Assembly (NCBI GenBank): GCA_023376005.1 | Contig: CM042141.1 | Coordinates: 90,912,831 to 90,976,830, forward strand | Direction of reading: 5' to 3' | Source of the DNA: Doryteuthis pealeii | Taxonomy: Eukaryota; Mollusca; Cephalopoda; Myopsida; Loliginidae | Length of the DNA: 64,000 nt | In this document: piece after piece, positions 11,549 to 24,069 of the stretch | Layout: each line of letters starts with the position of its first letter | How positions within the stretch are numbered: the stretch's first letter is position 1 | Notes under the pieces: model-generated | Told to the model about the DNA's origin: nothing | The model's input: the letters and a program-made list of their open reading frames with translations, nothing else | The model's database searches: none | Position numbers and translations under genes: made by a program

Positions 11549-12779
11549 TTGTGTGTGTGTGACACAACATCAACTATGATTAAAGCAATTATAAGTGAAG
11601 TAGGTTATCCAATTTCAAAAGACAAGTCAGATGCAAAAGGTGTAACTCAAATATCATCAGCTATTTTCATCTAAGAACTGATGTAATGTGATAGACCTTT
11701 TTTACAACAATCTTTTGGGAAGCGGGGGGGGGGGGGGAGGGGACGGATAATAGACTAAATACAGATTGTTTAGAACTAATCAATAGATTCACTAGACTTC
11801 ATTTTTAGTCCCTAACTTAACAGAGAAATATTCATGGTTATCATTTAATTAATAAACCTAAAATTGTTAAAGTAGATCTTATAGAAACAGTAAAATGGAG
11901 TTTAGAATAAAACTACAAGCAGGCCAGTTCATAAAAGTTAATGTATTGTACAAATATATTCTAAAATAGAATTGACAAAAAAGCCTTACTCACTAAATAA
12001 ACCGAAATAGCAATTTATAATTAATATTGATCTGTGTTCAGTAGGGTGAGGCTGAAACTTAGATGCCGTACTTCTTTTAAATATTGGTTGATGATGATCT
12101 GGTAGAAGTGATTATATTTGCCAGTTTGTTTTTTTTTTCATATTTAAGAGCTTTCATTTTATACCAGCTGATCTTCCATACATTAAATAAACAACCATTA
12201 AGGATAAAAGATCAAGCAACATTTTCATGCTTTATTTAGGAGTCACATCATATATATCTCACTGACCCTGTAGCCTTGCTTGGCTGGTTGGGAGCAGGGG
12301 GGGGGGGGGGGCTACTCATGTAGCGGGTCAGGAATAACCTGGCTACAACTGGTTTGAAATCAGAGATTTTCTATTCCTAGATTGGTTGCCATACCAAGGT
12401 TTTTTTTTGGGTTTTTTAATTATTGAAATTAATGTGTAAATATTTTCAGTATTCAAAATTTTTTTTTTAGAATGTTTAGTTAATTTTCAGCAAACTCATA
12501 ATTCAAAACTGAGTATTTTTTAATATCTAAAAGACTATAACTATAGGAATTATTTTTGGTTTATTTTTGTTGTATTCACAAAGAATTAAATAAGAAAATT
12601 TCAACACATTAAAACAAATAAGATATTGCTTTGACAATTTTATGAAATCAGTTATGCTACTCTGAAATGTTTATAAAAAGAAAAAAAGAAAGATAAAAAA
12701 AAGAAAAAAAAAGAAGAAAGGAATAAAAAGATGTGTGCTTAGTATGTATTTACCAACTCCTCTGTACAAATGTTCCTTC

Positions 12780-13195
12780 TAGATCAGTTGCCATACAAGG
12801 TTGATTAGCCTAGTCTGCCTACTATTTACACCATGGTTAGAGGGAGAATAATTGATTCATACCTTTCCCAAGGGTATTAGTGCCATAATGAAATGCAACC
12901 AGCCTAGTCCAGGATCTGAATTTGTATCGCTAATTTCCATTTCCTTCAATGTCAACCATTACACCATGGGCACTTGCTGTGTTTTAGTATAATGGATATG
13001 CCATTTGAAATGAAATTGGTGAACAGAGTTCAAATTCTGGATGAAGCTGTTTGTGTTTCACTTCATGCTAATGCCCTTGGGAAAGGCACAAATCCATCTG
13101 TTCTCCCTCCAGCTATTAGGTACATAGTAGGACAGACTGGGTTCTTTTTAGCTTCAGCAAGGCAACCAGTCTAAGAGAAGGAAAACTGAATTCAA
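12780..13195. mobile_element. Head-to-head pair of family-B SINEs
   Basis: The minus copy (about 12780-12975) and the plus copy (about 12965-13195) share CTTGGGAAAGG and GACAGACTGGG-type blocks in opposite orientation, meeting at their tRNA-like heads near CACCATGGGCACT. The 12974-13174 reading frame is a frame through the plus SINE. Mirror pair at 21010-21445. Confidence 0.65.
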
Positions 13196-13554
13196 CTGTG
13201 TCACATCCTGCTCATGGCAGTGGAATTGGGTAAATAAATTAAAGAAAAGCAAAAATAAAAATTTAAAAAATTCCTCAATAATTCATAAATAAAAATAAAT
13301 AAATAAATGGTATTTCTTTTAATCATAAATAAGGTTAAAGTGAACGAAATTTAGTCACTTGGAGACTGAGTACTTGATTCAGGTAGATGTAGTAATGTGT
13401 AGTCTGCTCTTTTTGCACATAGTTGGCAAAGAAATGTATCGGTGAGTGGGGGAAATAAAAAAAAGAGTATGCAACAAAAATATGCCTCTGTGTTGTTAAA
13501 TGACTAAAAAAATAAGAAAGATGGGAATGGAAACAGAGTTTGGTTTGTTTTTAT

Positions 13555-13970
13555 GTTTTTTTTGTTTTGCGGCATTTCCACCTCAGTTGGTCATTTAATG
13601 CCAATAAAGTTTTGAAAATAAATTCATTCTTAATGGATACTCAATTTTTTTTATAAACATATTTTTTCTATTTAACCCCATAGATGGGACCCTAACATGG
13701 TACAACCAGTCCGGGGTCAGAGTGGACCAGGGAGCAATTGTGATGAAGGGGTGCTCCACATCCCCCAAACCTCCAGAACTTGTAACCCAACCATCAGATA
13801 GAGTTTTAACGTCATTCCAGGACATGAAGACCCTCAGCCATCGCCTTCTAGCACCCATATGATAAAAAGGGTTGGGACTTGCCATAAGGAAAATAGGGTT
13901 GGGGCAATCATATAGGTGTTAGGGCTTGACATGACCAGCCAATTGATTGGAAAGGGGCCTCTCTGACGGA
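13555..13970 (+). repeat. Family-A interspersed repeat
   Basis: Runs from the GGCATTTCCACCTCAGTTGG head through CCTAACATGGTAC, TCTAGCACCCATATGAT and TTGACATGACCAGCCAATTG to CCTCTCTGAC. The mirror copy is 20275-20690. The noisy copy at 3948-4108 breaks off at the N gap. Confidence 0.75.
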
Positions 13971-14337
13971 GAGAGAGAGAAGTAAACCCTGATGTATGAA
14001 GAAACAGACACCCCCAGCTGAAAGAGAACTCAGAAAGAATGACTTTCATGGATGATAAAAGATGGAGGTGAGAGAACTATGATAAAAAGAGAAGAAGTAC
14101 TCTAAGAAGAAGCAATGTACAACAAAAAGGAATCTGTGTTGTCAGCATGACTTGATTATGATCATAGATTAAATTACAAAGTCTATAATAAAAAGATCCC
14201 CAACTTTTACTTCTGTAGCTAATGAATATGCCACTTGAAGAAAAAGTTCCAATCACTTCAATGAAGATGGGATTAAGGATTTGTACTAAAAGGTATCGCA
14301 TATGTAATGATTTAAACTAGCAAGACCTGTGGATATA

Positions 14338-14395
14338 CAAGGTGTGTCAAAAAGTATTTTACTTTTTTGGTACATTTTTGAAACACCTTGTATTC
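14338..14395. mobile_element. Miniature mariner-like foldback
   Basis: Near-perfect inverted ends: CAAGGTGTGTCAAAAAGTA against an inverse ending in CACCTTG, flanked by TA. Such CAAGGTGTGTCAAAAAGT ends are typical of short mariner-derived elements. Other copies: 19866-19918 (mirror) and 51401-51451. It is too short to code. Confidence 0.7.
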
Positions 14396-14479
14396 TGAAA
14401 AAATAAACATTCCATTCATTGTTCATTTCTATCTTGGTAAATACAGCTTCATCTTGATACTTTTATGTCTACAGTATGA

Positions 14480-14910
14480 TAATTTAATCATTACATTTTG
14501 ATATGTTTACTCAAGAGCTATTGCAAAATACTTCAATATTTAAAAATATAATAATCTTTTAATTTCTCATTCTTTTTTTCTTTCTTAAACTTCATCATGT
14601 TTGATTGAAACAGATTATGCGTTATTGTTTTCATGTGCTCACCCCTTTATATCTTCCCTTACTCTCTTCTTATATTTTTTCTGTGTAGCATATCTATTTT
14701 TCTTCCCTTTCTTTATAAATAAAAACAGAATGATCACTTATTTAGCTTAAGTGACAACACTCATAAGAAATAAGAATTTGTTGGATAAGCAACACACAGT
14801 TAATCAGGATTTACATTTTTTGCATTTCACTTGGATGATTTGGACGGTCTCATTTTTAACCAGAGGGTGTTTGCAAGATGATAATGGTCATAGAATTTAG
14901 GAACACAAAT
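14480..14910 (-). repeat. Interspersed repeat family F
   Basis: Read on the minus strand it contains CACCCTCTGGTTAAAAATGA, GACCGTCCAAATCATCC and GAAACAGATTATGCGTT-like blocks in inverse order. It is shared with 30862-31305 and 61868-62100 and mirrored at 19370-19740. The class is unknown and no coding domain was recognised. Confidence 0.6.
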
Positions 14911-15039
14911 ATTAGTATATAAATACTTTAATATTTTATATAATTTCTGTTTTCCGAGTAACTTTGCATAATTTAAAGACTAAAAGTAAAAACTTTCAGC
15001 AAAATTACAACTGTATAGCAAATTAAAATAATATGAAAT

Positions 15040-15300
15040 TTATTGGTGTACAGTACTCCAACTCATCAAAGTCTCATGTCTAGTACATAGAATAATGTAT
15101 TAGGTAAGGACAGCATGAATAGTGTACAGTAATAACATACACGTATATGCATGCATGTGTGTGGGATGGGGGTATCAGGTATAGTGTTGGTGGAAGCATG
15201 GAGGCTTTGAAAGATGGTAGTGTTTCGGCAGCCTACAACGGATGCAGGCAGTTTATTCCATGCCTCAGCATAGTTTTAGTATGAGTACAATTAAATATCA
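15040..15300 (-). mobile_element. Non-LTR retrotransposon 3' end (mirror copy)
   Basis: Reverse complement of the LINE tail at 18953-19230: the same LPASVV-type segment, degraded, followed by the CA-rich 3' region and an ending like AATAAATTTCATTAT. Confidence 0.65.
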
Positions 15301-15918
15301 AAGGAATTTTTCACATTGTTAACAAAATGTTTTAGACATATAGGAGTGCCATGAAGAAATAGATACTTAAGGACTCAGTCAAGTGTGTGTGTGTGTGTGT
15401 GAAAAGAGGTTAAATGAGTAAAAATTACACTAGTGTCATTTTATATCCTTTTAAAATGCCTTTGTTTCTTGAAATGTAACATTTGCTTGACAAATCTTTT
15501 GTGCCTAATATAGAATGCCTTAATGTGAATTTTAGAAAACCTCCATATTGTTCTAAAAAAAATTCTGTGTCTTATTCTATTTCAACTATATTCTTTGTAT
15601 AAATTTTGATTAATGAAAATTTATTTTTATCATATAATAATAATGAAATTTTGGATTATTTCCTATAAGTCTAACATGATCAAAGGGGAACCACTCTTGA
15701 CTGATAAATTATTTATTTCTATGATGATTCTATATGTGATTTCTAAGACACACTGTATTATTATTGTATGATCCAGTATGTATAAATACAGTGAATCTTT
15801 AAATCACTAAAAAAGAGCTCATGTATATAAACTTTTTAGATTATAACAGAGCAATATATATTTTTGAAGGAAGGAAAAACTCAACACCGTTATTCCATAA
15901 TAATTTATTTCGACCCAT

Positions 15919-16034
15919 ATTGGGGCCTTTATAAATCTAAGTTGATTTAATAAAGCTCCTTAAAATTTTCCGTCTCCTGAGGAGTTGGAATTTTGGGAGC
16001 TTTATTAAATCAACTAGATTTATAAAGGCCCAAA
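15919..16034. mobile_element. Near-perfect 116-bp hairpin element
   Basis: GGGGCCTTTATAAATCTAAG and TTGATTTAATAAAGCTCC are mirrored by GGAGCTTTATTAAATCAAC and TTATAAAGGCCCC around a CTCCTGAGGAG centre. Each stem is about 55 bp. The cleaner mirror copy is at 18210-18327. Confidence 0.85.
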
Positions 16035-16189
16035 TTCTTCTGCGCGTGTGTGTGGTGAGAGTCTATGTGTGTGTGTGTGTGTGTGTGTGTTTTATTACAT
16101 TCAAGGTTTGGCCTACCCTTTGTAGCTAAGAAAATATCTTAATATATTCAGAAGAAGAAAATATAAATAAATACTATTAAAGTGATAGC

Positions 16190-16325
16190 TCCCGATTATG
16201 ACAAAAAGATTCCTGAGTTCGAAAAGGAGGTTCCTGAGTCCAACAAGAAATACCAGATGAAACGTTCTACAGATAACAATAAAGATGAGGACAATAGTCC
16301 AATAATCCAAAATGGTACTAATTTA
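16190..16325 (+). mobile_element. Family-C fragment
   Basis: Contains TTCCTGAGTCCAACAAGAAA, CGTTCTACAGATAACAATAA and AGATGAGGACAATAGTCCAA. Mirror at 17930-18070 on the other strand. Confidence 0.65.
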
Positions 16326-16441
16326 TCAGTTTCATCTAAAAAATTCAGAGAAGTTGTTTAATGACCTAAATAACATCAGCTATTATTTTCTAAATGACCC
16401 AAATATTTTTGGATTGTTTATAGGCCAAGTAGTAAAATATA

Positions 16442-16575
16442 TGAGAGAGAGGGGGGGGGAGAGAGAGGGGGAGGGAGAGGGAAAGAGAGAAGAGGGAGGG
16501 AGAGGGAAAGGGAGGGAAAGGGAGGGAGAGGAAAGAGAGGGAAAGGGAGGGAGAGGGAAAGAGAGGGAAAAAAAA
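16442..16575 (+). repeat. Polypurine (GGGA/GAGA) tract
   Basis: About 130 bases almost entirely G and A on the + strand, ending in a poly-A run. The right arm carries the pyrimidine counterpart at 17690-17805. Several overlapping reading frames here are low-complexity artefacts. Confidence 0.95.
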
Positions 16576-16689
16576 AAAAACAAAAAAACTTTTGTTACTT
16601 TTTAACAAACATAAAACATAGTGTTTTTTTTCTGGATATGAAACGTTTTTAATACTCAGATTGTCAGTATTGATCTATTGATTTTTAAA

Positions 16690-16885
16690 TGACATGTCAA
16701 CCTGTCAAGGGTTTTTTATGCCAAGAAGGTTAGGGAATTGTTTACATGTACGTTTATATTTTGAATTTTTGTGTAGTTTCTAAATTTTTTTGCACATGGT
16801 AAATATCAAGTATTCTACCTAATACAATAAATTTTTAAAATAGATCTATTTGACGCATAGATGGAACTTTAACAGGTACTAACAC
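16690..16885 (+). repeat. Degenerate family-A repeat
   Basis: Head TGACATGTCAACCTGTCAAG, then CATAGATGGAAC and TTAACAGGTACTAACACTC. Mirror at 17380-17570. Confidence 0.55.
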
Positions 16886-17079
16886 TCAGTTATTGTTGTA
16901 CAAACAAACATACAGATAGAATCTTTCTTATAATACATGTCATCTCCACAGACACTGTTTTGACGACTCGCTCTCTTCAGTGTGGCTAGACATTTGTAGG
17001 CTGGAAACCCGATCGATTCATCATCAGTCAGGCTTACTTACACTCAGCCAGTCACCTACAGAATGGGAGAAGATTTCAC

Positions 17080-17175
17080 TGATGACCGCCAACTCAGCAT
17101 AAAGGCACACTCTCTTATAAAAAGGATGGAGCACTCTCTGGTGGCCTTTACATACATACAGATGTGTGTATTTAT
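17080..17175. other. Spacer at the centre of the giant palindrome
   Basis: About 96 bases between the arms, bounded by GTCACCTACAGAATGGGAG-type sequence and its inverse. It does not pair with itself. Exact edges are uncertain by about 10 bases because the arms have small differences near the centre. Confidence 0.8.
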
Positions 17176-17689
17176 CAGTTAAAATCTTCCTCCCATTCTG
17201 TAGGTGACTGGCTGAGTGGTTAAGTAGCCACTGATGATGAATCGATCGGGTTTCCAGCTACAAATGTCTAGCCACACTGAAGAGATGCGAGTCGTCAACA
17301 GTGTCTGTGGATGACATGTATATATAAGAAAGATTCTATCTGTATGTTTGTTTGTACAACAATAACTGAGTGTTAGTAACCTGTTAAAGTTTCCATCTAT
17401 GGGTCAAATAGATCTATTTAAAATTATTGGTATTTAGGTAGGAATACTTGATATATTACCATGTGCAAAAAACTTTAGAAACCTACACAAAAATTCAAAT
17501 ATAAACGTACTTGTAAACAATTCCCTAACCTCTTGCATAAAATAACCCTGGACAGGTTGACATGTCATTAAAAATCAATAGATCAATAACTGACAATCTG
17601 AAGTATTAAAAAACGTTTATATCCAGAAAAAAAACACTATTTTGTTTTTATGTTTGTAAAAAGTAACAAAAGTTTTTTGGTTTTTTTTT

Positions 17690-17805
17690 TTCCCTCTTCC
17701 TCCTCTTCCCTCTCCCTCTCCTCCCTTTCCTCCCTTTCCATCTCCCTCCCTCTCTCTCTCTTTCCCTCTCCCTCCCCCCTCTCTCTCCCCCCCCCTCTCT
17801 CTCAT
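17690..17805 (-). repeat. Polypyrimidine tract, mirror of 16442-16575
   Basis: CT-rich run (TCCCTCTCC, TCTCTCTC and poly-C) that is the inverse of the left-arm purine tract. Confidence 0.95.
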
Positions 17806-18209
17806 AATATTTTTTACTACTTTGGCCTATAAACAATCCAAAAATATTGGGTCATTTAGAAAATAATAGCTGATGTTATTTAGGTCATTAAACAACTTCT
17901 CTGAATTTTTTTAGATGAACTTGATAATTAGTACCATTTGGATTATTCGGACTATTGTCCTCATCTTTATTGTTATCTGTAGAACGTTTCTTCTGGTATT
18001 TCTTGTTGGACTCAGGAACCTCCTTTTCAACTCAGGAATTTTTTGTCATAATCGGGAGCTATCACTTAATAGTATTTATTTATATTTCTTCCTTCTGAAA
18101 TATTAAGATATTTTCTTAGCTACAAAGGGTAGGCCAAACCTTGAATGTAATAAAACATTGTTGAACGCGCGCACACACACATAGACTCTCACACACACAC
18201 GTGCAGAGA

Positions 18210-18327
18210 ATTGGGGCCTTTATAAATCTAAGTTGATTTAATAAAGCTCCCCAAAATTCCGACTCCTCAGGAGACGGAATTTTAAGGAGCTTTATTAAAT
18301 CAACTTAGATTTATAAAGGCCCCAATT
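18210..18327. mobile_element. Near-perfect 118-bp hairpin element (right-arm copy)
   Basis: Same element as 15919-16034. ATTGGGGCCTTTATAAATCT at the left pairs with the inverse at the right around GACTCCTCAGGAGACGG. Pairing is more complete here than in the left arm. Confidence 0.88.
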
Positions 18328-18836
18328 TAGGTCGAAATAAATTTATTATGGAATAACAGTGTTGAGTTTTTCCTTCCTTTCAAAAATATATATTGCTCTG
18401 TATATAATCTAAAAAGTTTATTATACATTGAGCTCTTTTTAGTGATTTAAAGATTCACTGTATTTATACATACTGGATCATACAATAATAATACAGTGTG
18501 TCTTAGAAATCACATATAGAATCATCATAGAAATAAATAATTTATCAGTCAAGAGTGGTTCCCCTTTGATCATGTTAGACTTATAGGAAATAACCAAAAT
18601 TTCATTATTATTATATGATAAAAATAAATTTCATTAATCAAAATTGTATGCAAAGAATATAGTTGAAATAGAATAAGACAAACAGAATTTTTTAGAACAA
18701 TATGGAGGTTTCTAAATTCACATTAAGGCATTCTATATTAGGCACAAAAGATTTGTCAAGCAAATGTTACATTCAAGAAACAAAGGCATCTTAAAAGGAT
18801 ATAAAATGACACTAGTGTAATTTTACTCATTTAACC

Positions 18837-18875
<39 letters not shown>

Positions 18876-18952
18876 ACTGAGTCCTTAAGTATCTATTTCT
18901 TCATGGCACTCCTATGTGTCTAAACATTTTTGTAACAATGTGAAAAATTCCT

Positions 18953-19230
18953 TTGATATTTAATTGTACTCATACTAACTATGCTGAGGCATGGAATAAA
19001 CTGCCTGCATCTGTTGTAGGCTGCCAAAACATTGCATCTTTCAAAGCCTCCATGCTTCCACCAACACTATACCTGATACCCCCATCCACACACACATGCA
19101 CGCATATACATGTATGTTATTACTGTACACTATTCATGTTCCTGACACTAATACATTATTCTATGTACTAGACATGAGACTTTGATTAGTTGAGTACTGT
19201 ACACAATAAATTTCATTATCATTTTAATTT
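18953..19230 (+). mobile_element. Non-LTR retrotransposon 3' end
   Basis: The frame contains AEAWNKLPASVVGCQNIASF, which matches the conserved W-N-x-LP-x-SVV-x-A-x-S-x-x-SFK tail of reverse transcriptases of CR1/Jockey-like LINEs. It is followed by a CA-rich 3' region, CTACTAGACATGAGA-type sequence and AATAAATTTCATTATC. Only the tail is present, as expected for 5'-truncated LINE copies. Other tails: 33770-33860, 57845-58090 and 60440-60520. Confidence 0.75.
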
Positions 19231-19369
19231 GCTATACAGTTGTAATTTTGCTGAAAGTTTTTACTTTCAGTCTTTAAATTATGCAAGTTTTTTTACTCAG
19301 AAAATAGAGATTATATAAAATATTAAAGTTATTTATATACTAATACTCGTGTTCCTAAATTCTATGACC

Positions 19370-19740
19370 ATTATCATCTTGCAAACACCCTCTGGTTAAA
19401 AATGAGACCGTCCAAATCATCCAAGATGAAATGCAAAAATGTAAATCCTGATTAACTGGTGTTGCTTATCCAACAAATTCTTATTTCTTATGAGTGTCGT
19501 CACTTAAGCTAAATAAGTGATCATTCTGTTTTTATTATAAAGAAAGGTAAGAAAATAGATATGCTACCCAGAAAAAATATAAGAGAGTAAGGGAAGATAT
19601 AAAGGGGGTGAGCACATGGAAACAATAACGCATAATCTGTTTCAATCAAACATAATGAAAAGAAGGAAAGAAAGAAAAAAAGAATGAGAAATTAAGATTA
19701 TTATACTTTTTAAATATTGAAGTATTTTGCAATAGCTCTT
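19370..19740 (+). repeat. Interspersed repeat family F (mirror)
   Basis: Contains CACCCTCTGGTTAAAAATGA, GACCGTCCAAATCATCCAAG and AATAACGCATAATCTGTTTC. Same family as 30862-31305. Confidence 0.6.
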
Positions 19741-20274
19741 GAGTAAACATATCAAATGTAATGATTAAATTATCATACTGTAGTACATAAAAGTATCAAG
19801 ATTGAAGCTGTATTTACCAAGATAGAAATGAACAATGAATGGAACATTCATTTTTTTCAAAATACAAGGTGTTTCAAAAAGTACAAAAAACTAAATACTT
19901 TTTTGACACACCTTGTATATCCACAGGTCTTGCTAGTTTAAATCATTACATATGCAATACCTTTTAGTACAAATCCTTAATCCCATCTTCATTGAAGTGA
20001 TTGGAACTTTTTCTTCAAGTGGATTATTCATTAGCTACAGAAGTAAAAGTGGGGGATCTTTTTATTATAGATTTTGTAATTTAATCTATCATCATAATCG
20101 AGTCATACTGACAGCACAGATTCCTTTTTGTTGTACATTGCTTCTTCTTAAGTTCTTCTTTCTCTTTTATTATAGTTCTCTCACCTCCATCTTTTATCAT
20201 CCATTGAAAGTCATTCTTTCTGAGTTCTCTTTCAGCTGAGGGTGTCTGTTTCTTCATGCATCAGGGTTGTTTAC

Positions 20275-20690
20275 TTCTCTATCTCTGTCAGAGAGGCCCC
20301 TTTCCAATCAATCGGCTGGTCATGTCAAGCCCTAACACCTATATGATTGCCCCAACCCTATTTTCCTTATGGCAAGTCCCAACCCTTTTTATCATATGGG
20401 TGCTAGAAGGCGATGACTGAGGGTCTTCATGTCCTGAGAATGACGTTAAACTCTATCTGATGATGAGGTTCCAATGATGGCGGTTTGGGGAATGTGGAGC
20501 ACCCCTTCATCACCATTGCTCCCTGGTCCACTCTGACCCGGAGTGGTTGTACCTGTTAGGGTCCCATCTATGGGTTAAATAGAAAAATATGTTTATAAAA
20601 AAAAATTGAGTATCCATTAAGAATGAATTTATTTCAAAACTTTATCGGCATTAAATGACTAACTGAGGTGGATATGCTGCAAAACAAAAA
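20275..20690 (-). repeat. Family-A interspersed repeat (mirror)
   Basis: Reverse complement of 13555-13970, ending in GGTTGATATGC-like head sequence and an A-rich run. Confidence 0.75.
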
Positions 20691-21009
20691 AACAAAAACA
20701 AACCAAACTCTGTTTCCATCCCATCTTTCTTATTATTTAGTCATGGTAACAACACAGAGGCATATTTTTGTGCATAAAGTTTTTTTTATTTCCCCACTCA
20801 CCGATACATTCTTTGCCAACTATGTGCAAAAAGAGCAGAGACACATTACTACATCTACCTGAATCAAGTACTCAGTCTCCAAGTGACTAAATTTTGTTCA
20901 CTTTAACCTTATTTATGATTAAAAGAAAATACCATTTATTTATTTATTTATTTTATGAATTATTGAGGAATTTTTTAAATTTTTATTTTTGCTTTTCTTT
21001 AATTTATTT

Positions 21010-21445
21010 ACCCAATTCCACTGCCATGAGCAGGATGTGACACAATTGAATTCAGTTTTCCTTCTCTTAGACTGGTTGCCTTACTGAAGCTAAAAAAGAA
21101 CCCAGTCTGTCCTACTATTTACCTAATAGCTGGAGGGAGAACAGATGGATTTGTGCCTTTCCCAAGGGCATTAGCATGAAGTGAAACACAAACAGCTTCA
21201 TCCAGGATTTGAACTCTGGTCACCAATTTCATTTCAAATGACAGTGCCCATGGTGTAATGGTTGTCATTGAAGGAAATGGAAATAGTGATACAAATTCAG
21301 ATCCTGGACTAAGCTGGTTGCATTTCCTATGGCACTAATACCCTTGGGAAAGGTATGAATCCAATTATTCTCCCTCTAACCATGGGTAAATAGTAGTGCA
21401 GACTAGGCTCTTCAATCTTGGTATGGCAACTGATCTAGAAGGAAA
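21010..21445. mobile_element. Head-to-head family-B SINE pair (mirror)
   Basis: Right-arm copy of 12780-13195, with the same CACCATGGGCACT-type centre in inverse. Confidence 0.65.
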
Positions 21446-22642
21446 ATTTGTGCAGAGGAGTTGGTAAATACATACTAAGCACACATCTTTTTATTCCTTT
21501 TCTTTTTCTTTTCTTTTTTTCTTTTTTTTTTATCTTCTTTTTTTCTTTTTATAAACATTTTCAGAGTAGCATAATTGATTTCATAAAATTGTCAAAGCAA
21601 TATCTTATTTATTTGTTTTAATGTGTTGAAATTTTCTTATTTAATTTCTTTGTGAATACAACAAAAATAAACCAAAAATAATTCCTATAGTTATAGTCTT
21701 TTAGATATTAAAAAATTACTCAGTTTTGAATTATGAGTTTGTTGAAAATTAACTAAACATCTAAAAAAAAAATTTGAATACTGAAAATATTTTACACATT
21801 AATTTCAATAATTAAAAAAAAACAAAAAAAAACCTTGGTATGGCAACCAATCTAGGAATAGAAAATCTCTGATTTCAAACCAGTTGTAGCCAGGTTATTC
21901 CTGACCCGCTACATGAGTAGCCCCCCCCCCCCCCTGCTCCCAACCAGCCAAGCAGGCTACAGGGTCAGTGAGATGTATATGATGTGACTCCTAAATAAAG
22001 CATGAAAATGTTGCTTGATCTTTTATTCCTTAATGGTTGTTTATTTAATGTATGGAAGATCAGCTGGTATAAAATGAAAGCCTTAAATATGAAAAAAAAA
22101 AAAACTGGCAAATATAATCACTTCTACCAATTCATCATCAACCAATATTTAAAAGAAATACGGCATCTAAGTTTCAGCCTCACCCTACTGAACACAGATC
22201 AATATTAATTATAAATTGCTATTTCGGTATAGTGAGTAAGGCTTTTTTTGTCAATTCTATTTTAGAATATATTTGTACAATACGTTAACTTTTCTGAATT
22301 GGCCTGCTTGTGTTTTTATTCTAAACTCCATTTTACTGTTTCTATAAGATCTACTTTAACAATTTTAGGTTTATTAATTAAATGATAATCATGAATATTT
22401 CTCTGTTAAGTTAGGGACTAAAATGCAGTCTAGTGAATCTATTGATTAGTTCTAAACAATCCGTATTTAGTTATTATCCGTCCCCCCCCCCCCCCCCCCC
22501 GCTTCCAAAAGATTGTTGTAAAAAAGGTCTATCACATTACATCAGTTCCTAGATGAAAATAGCTGATGATATTTGCATCTGACTTGTCTTTTGAATTGGA
22601 TAACCTACTTCACTTTATAATTGCTTTATTCATAGTTGATGT

Positions 22643-22647
22643 TGTGT

Positions 22648-22715
<68 letters not shown>
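22643..22715. repeat. (CA)n(TA)n microsatellite
   Basis: A (CA)9-like run continues into a long (TA)n run of about 52 bases. It is longer than the left-arm counterpart at 11511-11541. The overlapping reading frames are microsatellite artefacts. Confidence 0.95.
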
Positions 22716-22719
<4 letters not shown>

Positions 22720-22916
22720 ATATCCAATTGACTGGACACCCAATGGGGTCATCTTTTGGCCATGGGTGGCAATCCGTGATACTTAAGGACGGAATCCTGG
22801 TGGCTGAGCAGTCCATAAAATGCAACCCTCCACTTAGACCCTTACTTAAGCTAGATGCTCTATCAATGATACTGAGCACACTTTACTTATAGATATAGCA
22901 CCCATATCATCTATAT

Positions 22917-22947
<31 letters not shown>

Positions 22948-24069
22948 ATATACATTGTACTTTGTCATATTTATGAATAAAGAGTGCTCTTTATCAGTGA
23001 TAGAGCATATATATGTAAGTTAGGATAGCATAGACACAGTCAATGGTGCTTGGTGGTTGTCAGTTTCTCACCTATATGATCATCAGACCAAGAGCTTATA
23101 GGCAAGAAACTGTGTTACCAAGTGACATTGACGCTATGTCTATATTATTCTAACTTATATATAATTAAATTCTATGCATATCTTCAGTGTTGAATACTTA
23201 CTGTATACTTAGCACAATATTTAAATTGGCACTGACCCCTCATCATCTGTGCATACATCTTAATTTTAATATTAAGAAATCACATTTATTTATCGTCTCT
23301 CCTTAATTCTACAAAGTAATTTAATAAATGTTTATGACTCCATCAGGTGTCTGTCAATTAAGCTGTAAATTATCATTCTTACTTGTTAATGGTTAAAACA
23401 AACAAATTCTCCTAAAACAAAACTTCAAAGGGTAATTCAATACAACCTTTTAGTCTCTACTTTCTCTCAAACAGATGCCCCCCCCCCTTTAATCCTTATT
23501 GACAGAAGACAATGTAACACTATGCTTTTAAGAGCCAGGACATTTTTTTTAATTATTTGTATTTATAATAGTTACTTGAAGCTATAATTGCTTACAAATT
23601 ATTATTATTATTATTACGAGCAGCCTCTTTTAAATGAGCATCAGTTGAAAATCTTTGCAGACTTTGTATCTTGCTGTAAGTCTGGACAACAACAAAAACA
23701 AAAAAACAGATTAAAACATAGTTTTGCTTTTATAAACATTTGAGAAATTAAATCTGTTTCAAAATGGTTAATAATACTTAGGATGTATTATTTTGATTTT
23801 TCAGACTGTTGTCCTCTTCTTTATTGTTATATACACAACATTTCGTCAGATTTGCCCTCCAGCCTTCTTTGGGTATTTCTTGTTATTTTTGAGATGAGGC
23901 TTGATAATCTGTATTATTTAGATTAGTTGCTTGAAATAATTGAAACCATATAATTGTATACAAATTATTAATTTTAGACTTAAACCTATTAAATTTTTAA
24001 AAAAAATTTAAATAGATCACTAAGTTCAACTGGAGTCTGAGTCAAAAATTTAAATTGAAATAGATCACT

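Larger units (their letters stand above)
4209..17079 (+). repeat. Left arm of giant palindrome
   Basis: About 12.9 kb that matches the reverse complement of 17176-29463 along its whole length. Matching anchors include the 16.5/17.75 kb purine tracts, the 9.8/24.2 kb SINE, the 8.5/25.5 kb tRNA-like foldback and the 4.25/29.43 kb outer end. Differences include scattered substitutions and homopolymer changes, a Helitron at 5980-6617, a 27-bp extra segment at 9219-9245 and different microsatellite lengths. No spliced or intact coding sequence was recognised; the longer frames (8808-9290, 9503-9820) run through repeats. Confidence 0.93.

Noticed and set aside
16312..16605. Arg/Glu/Gly-rich and Ser/Pro-rich open frames
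   Set aside because: Translation of a purine tract; low complexity on both strands.
22643..22715. Telomere-like or regulatory (CA)n(TA)n signal
   Set aside because: Ordinary microsatellite that varies in length between arms.
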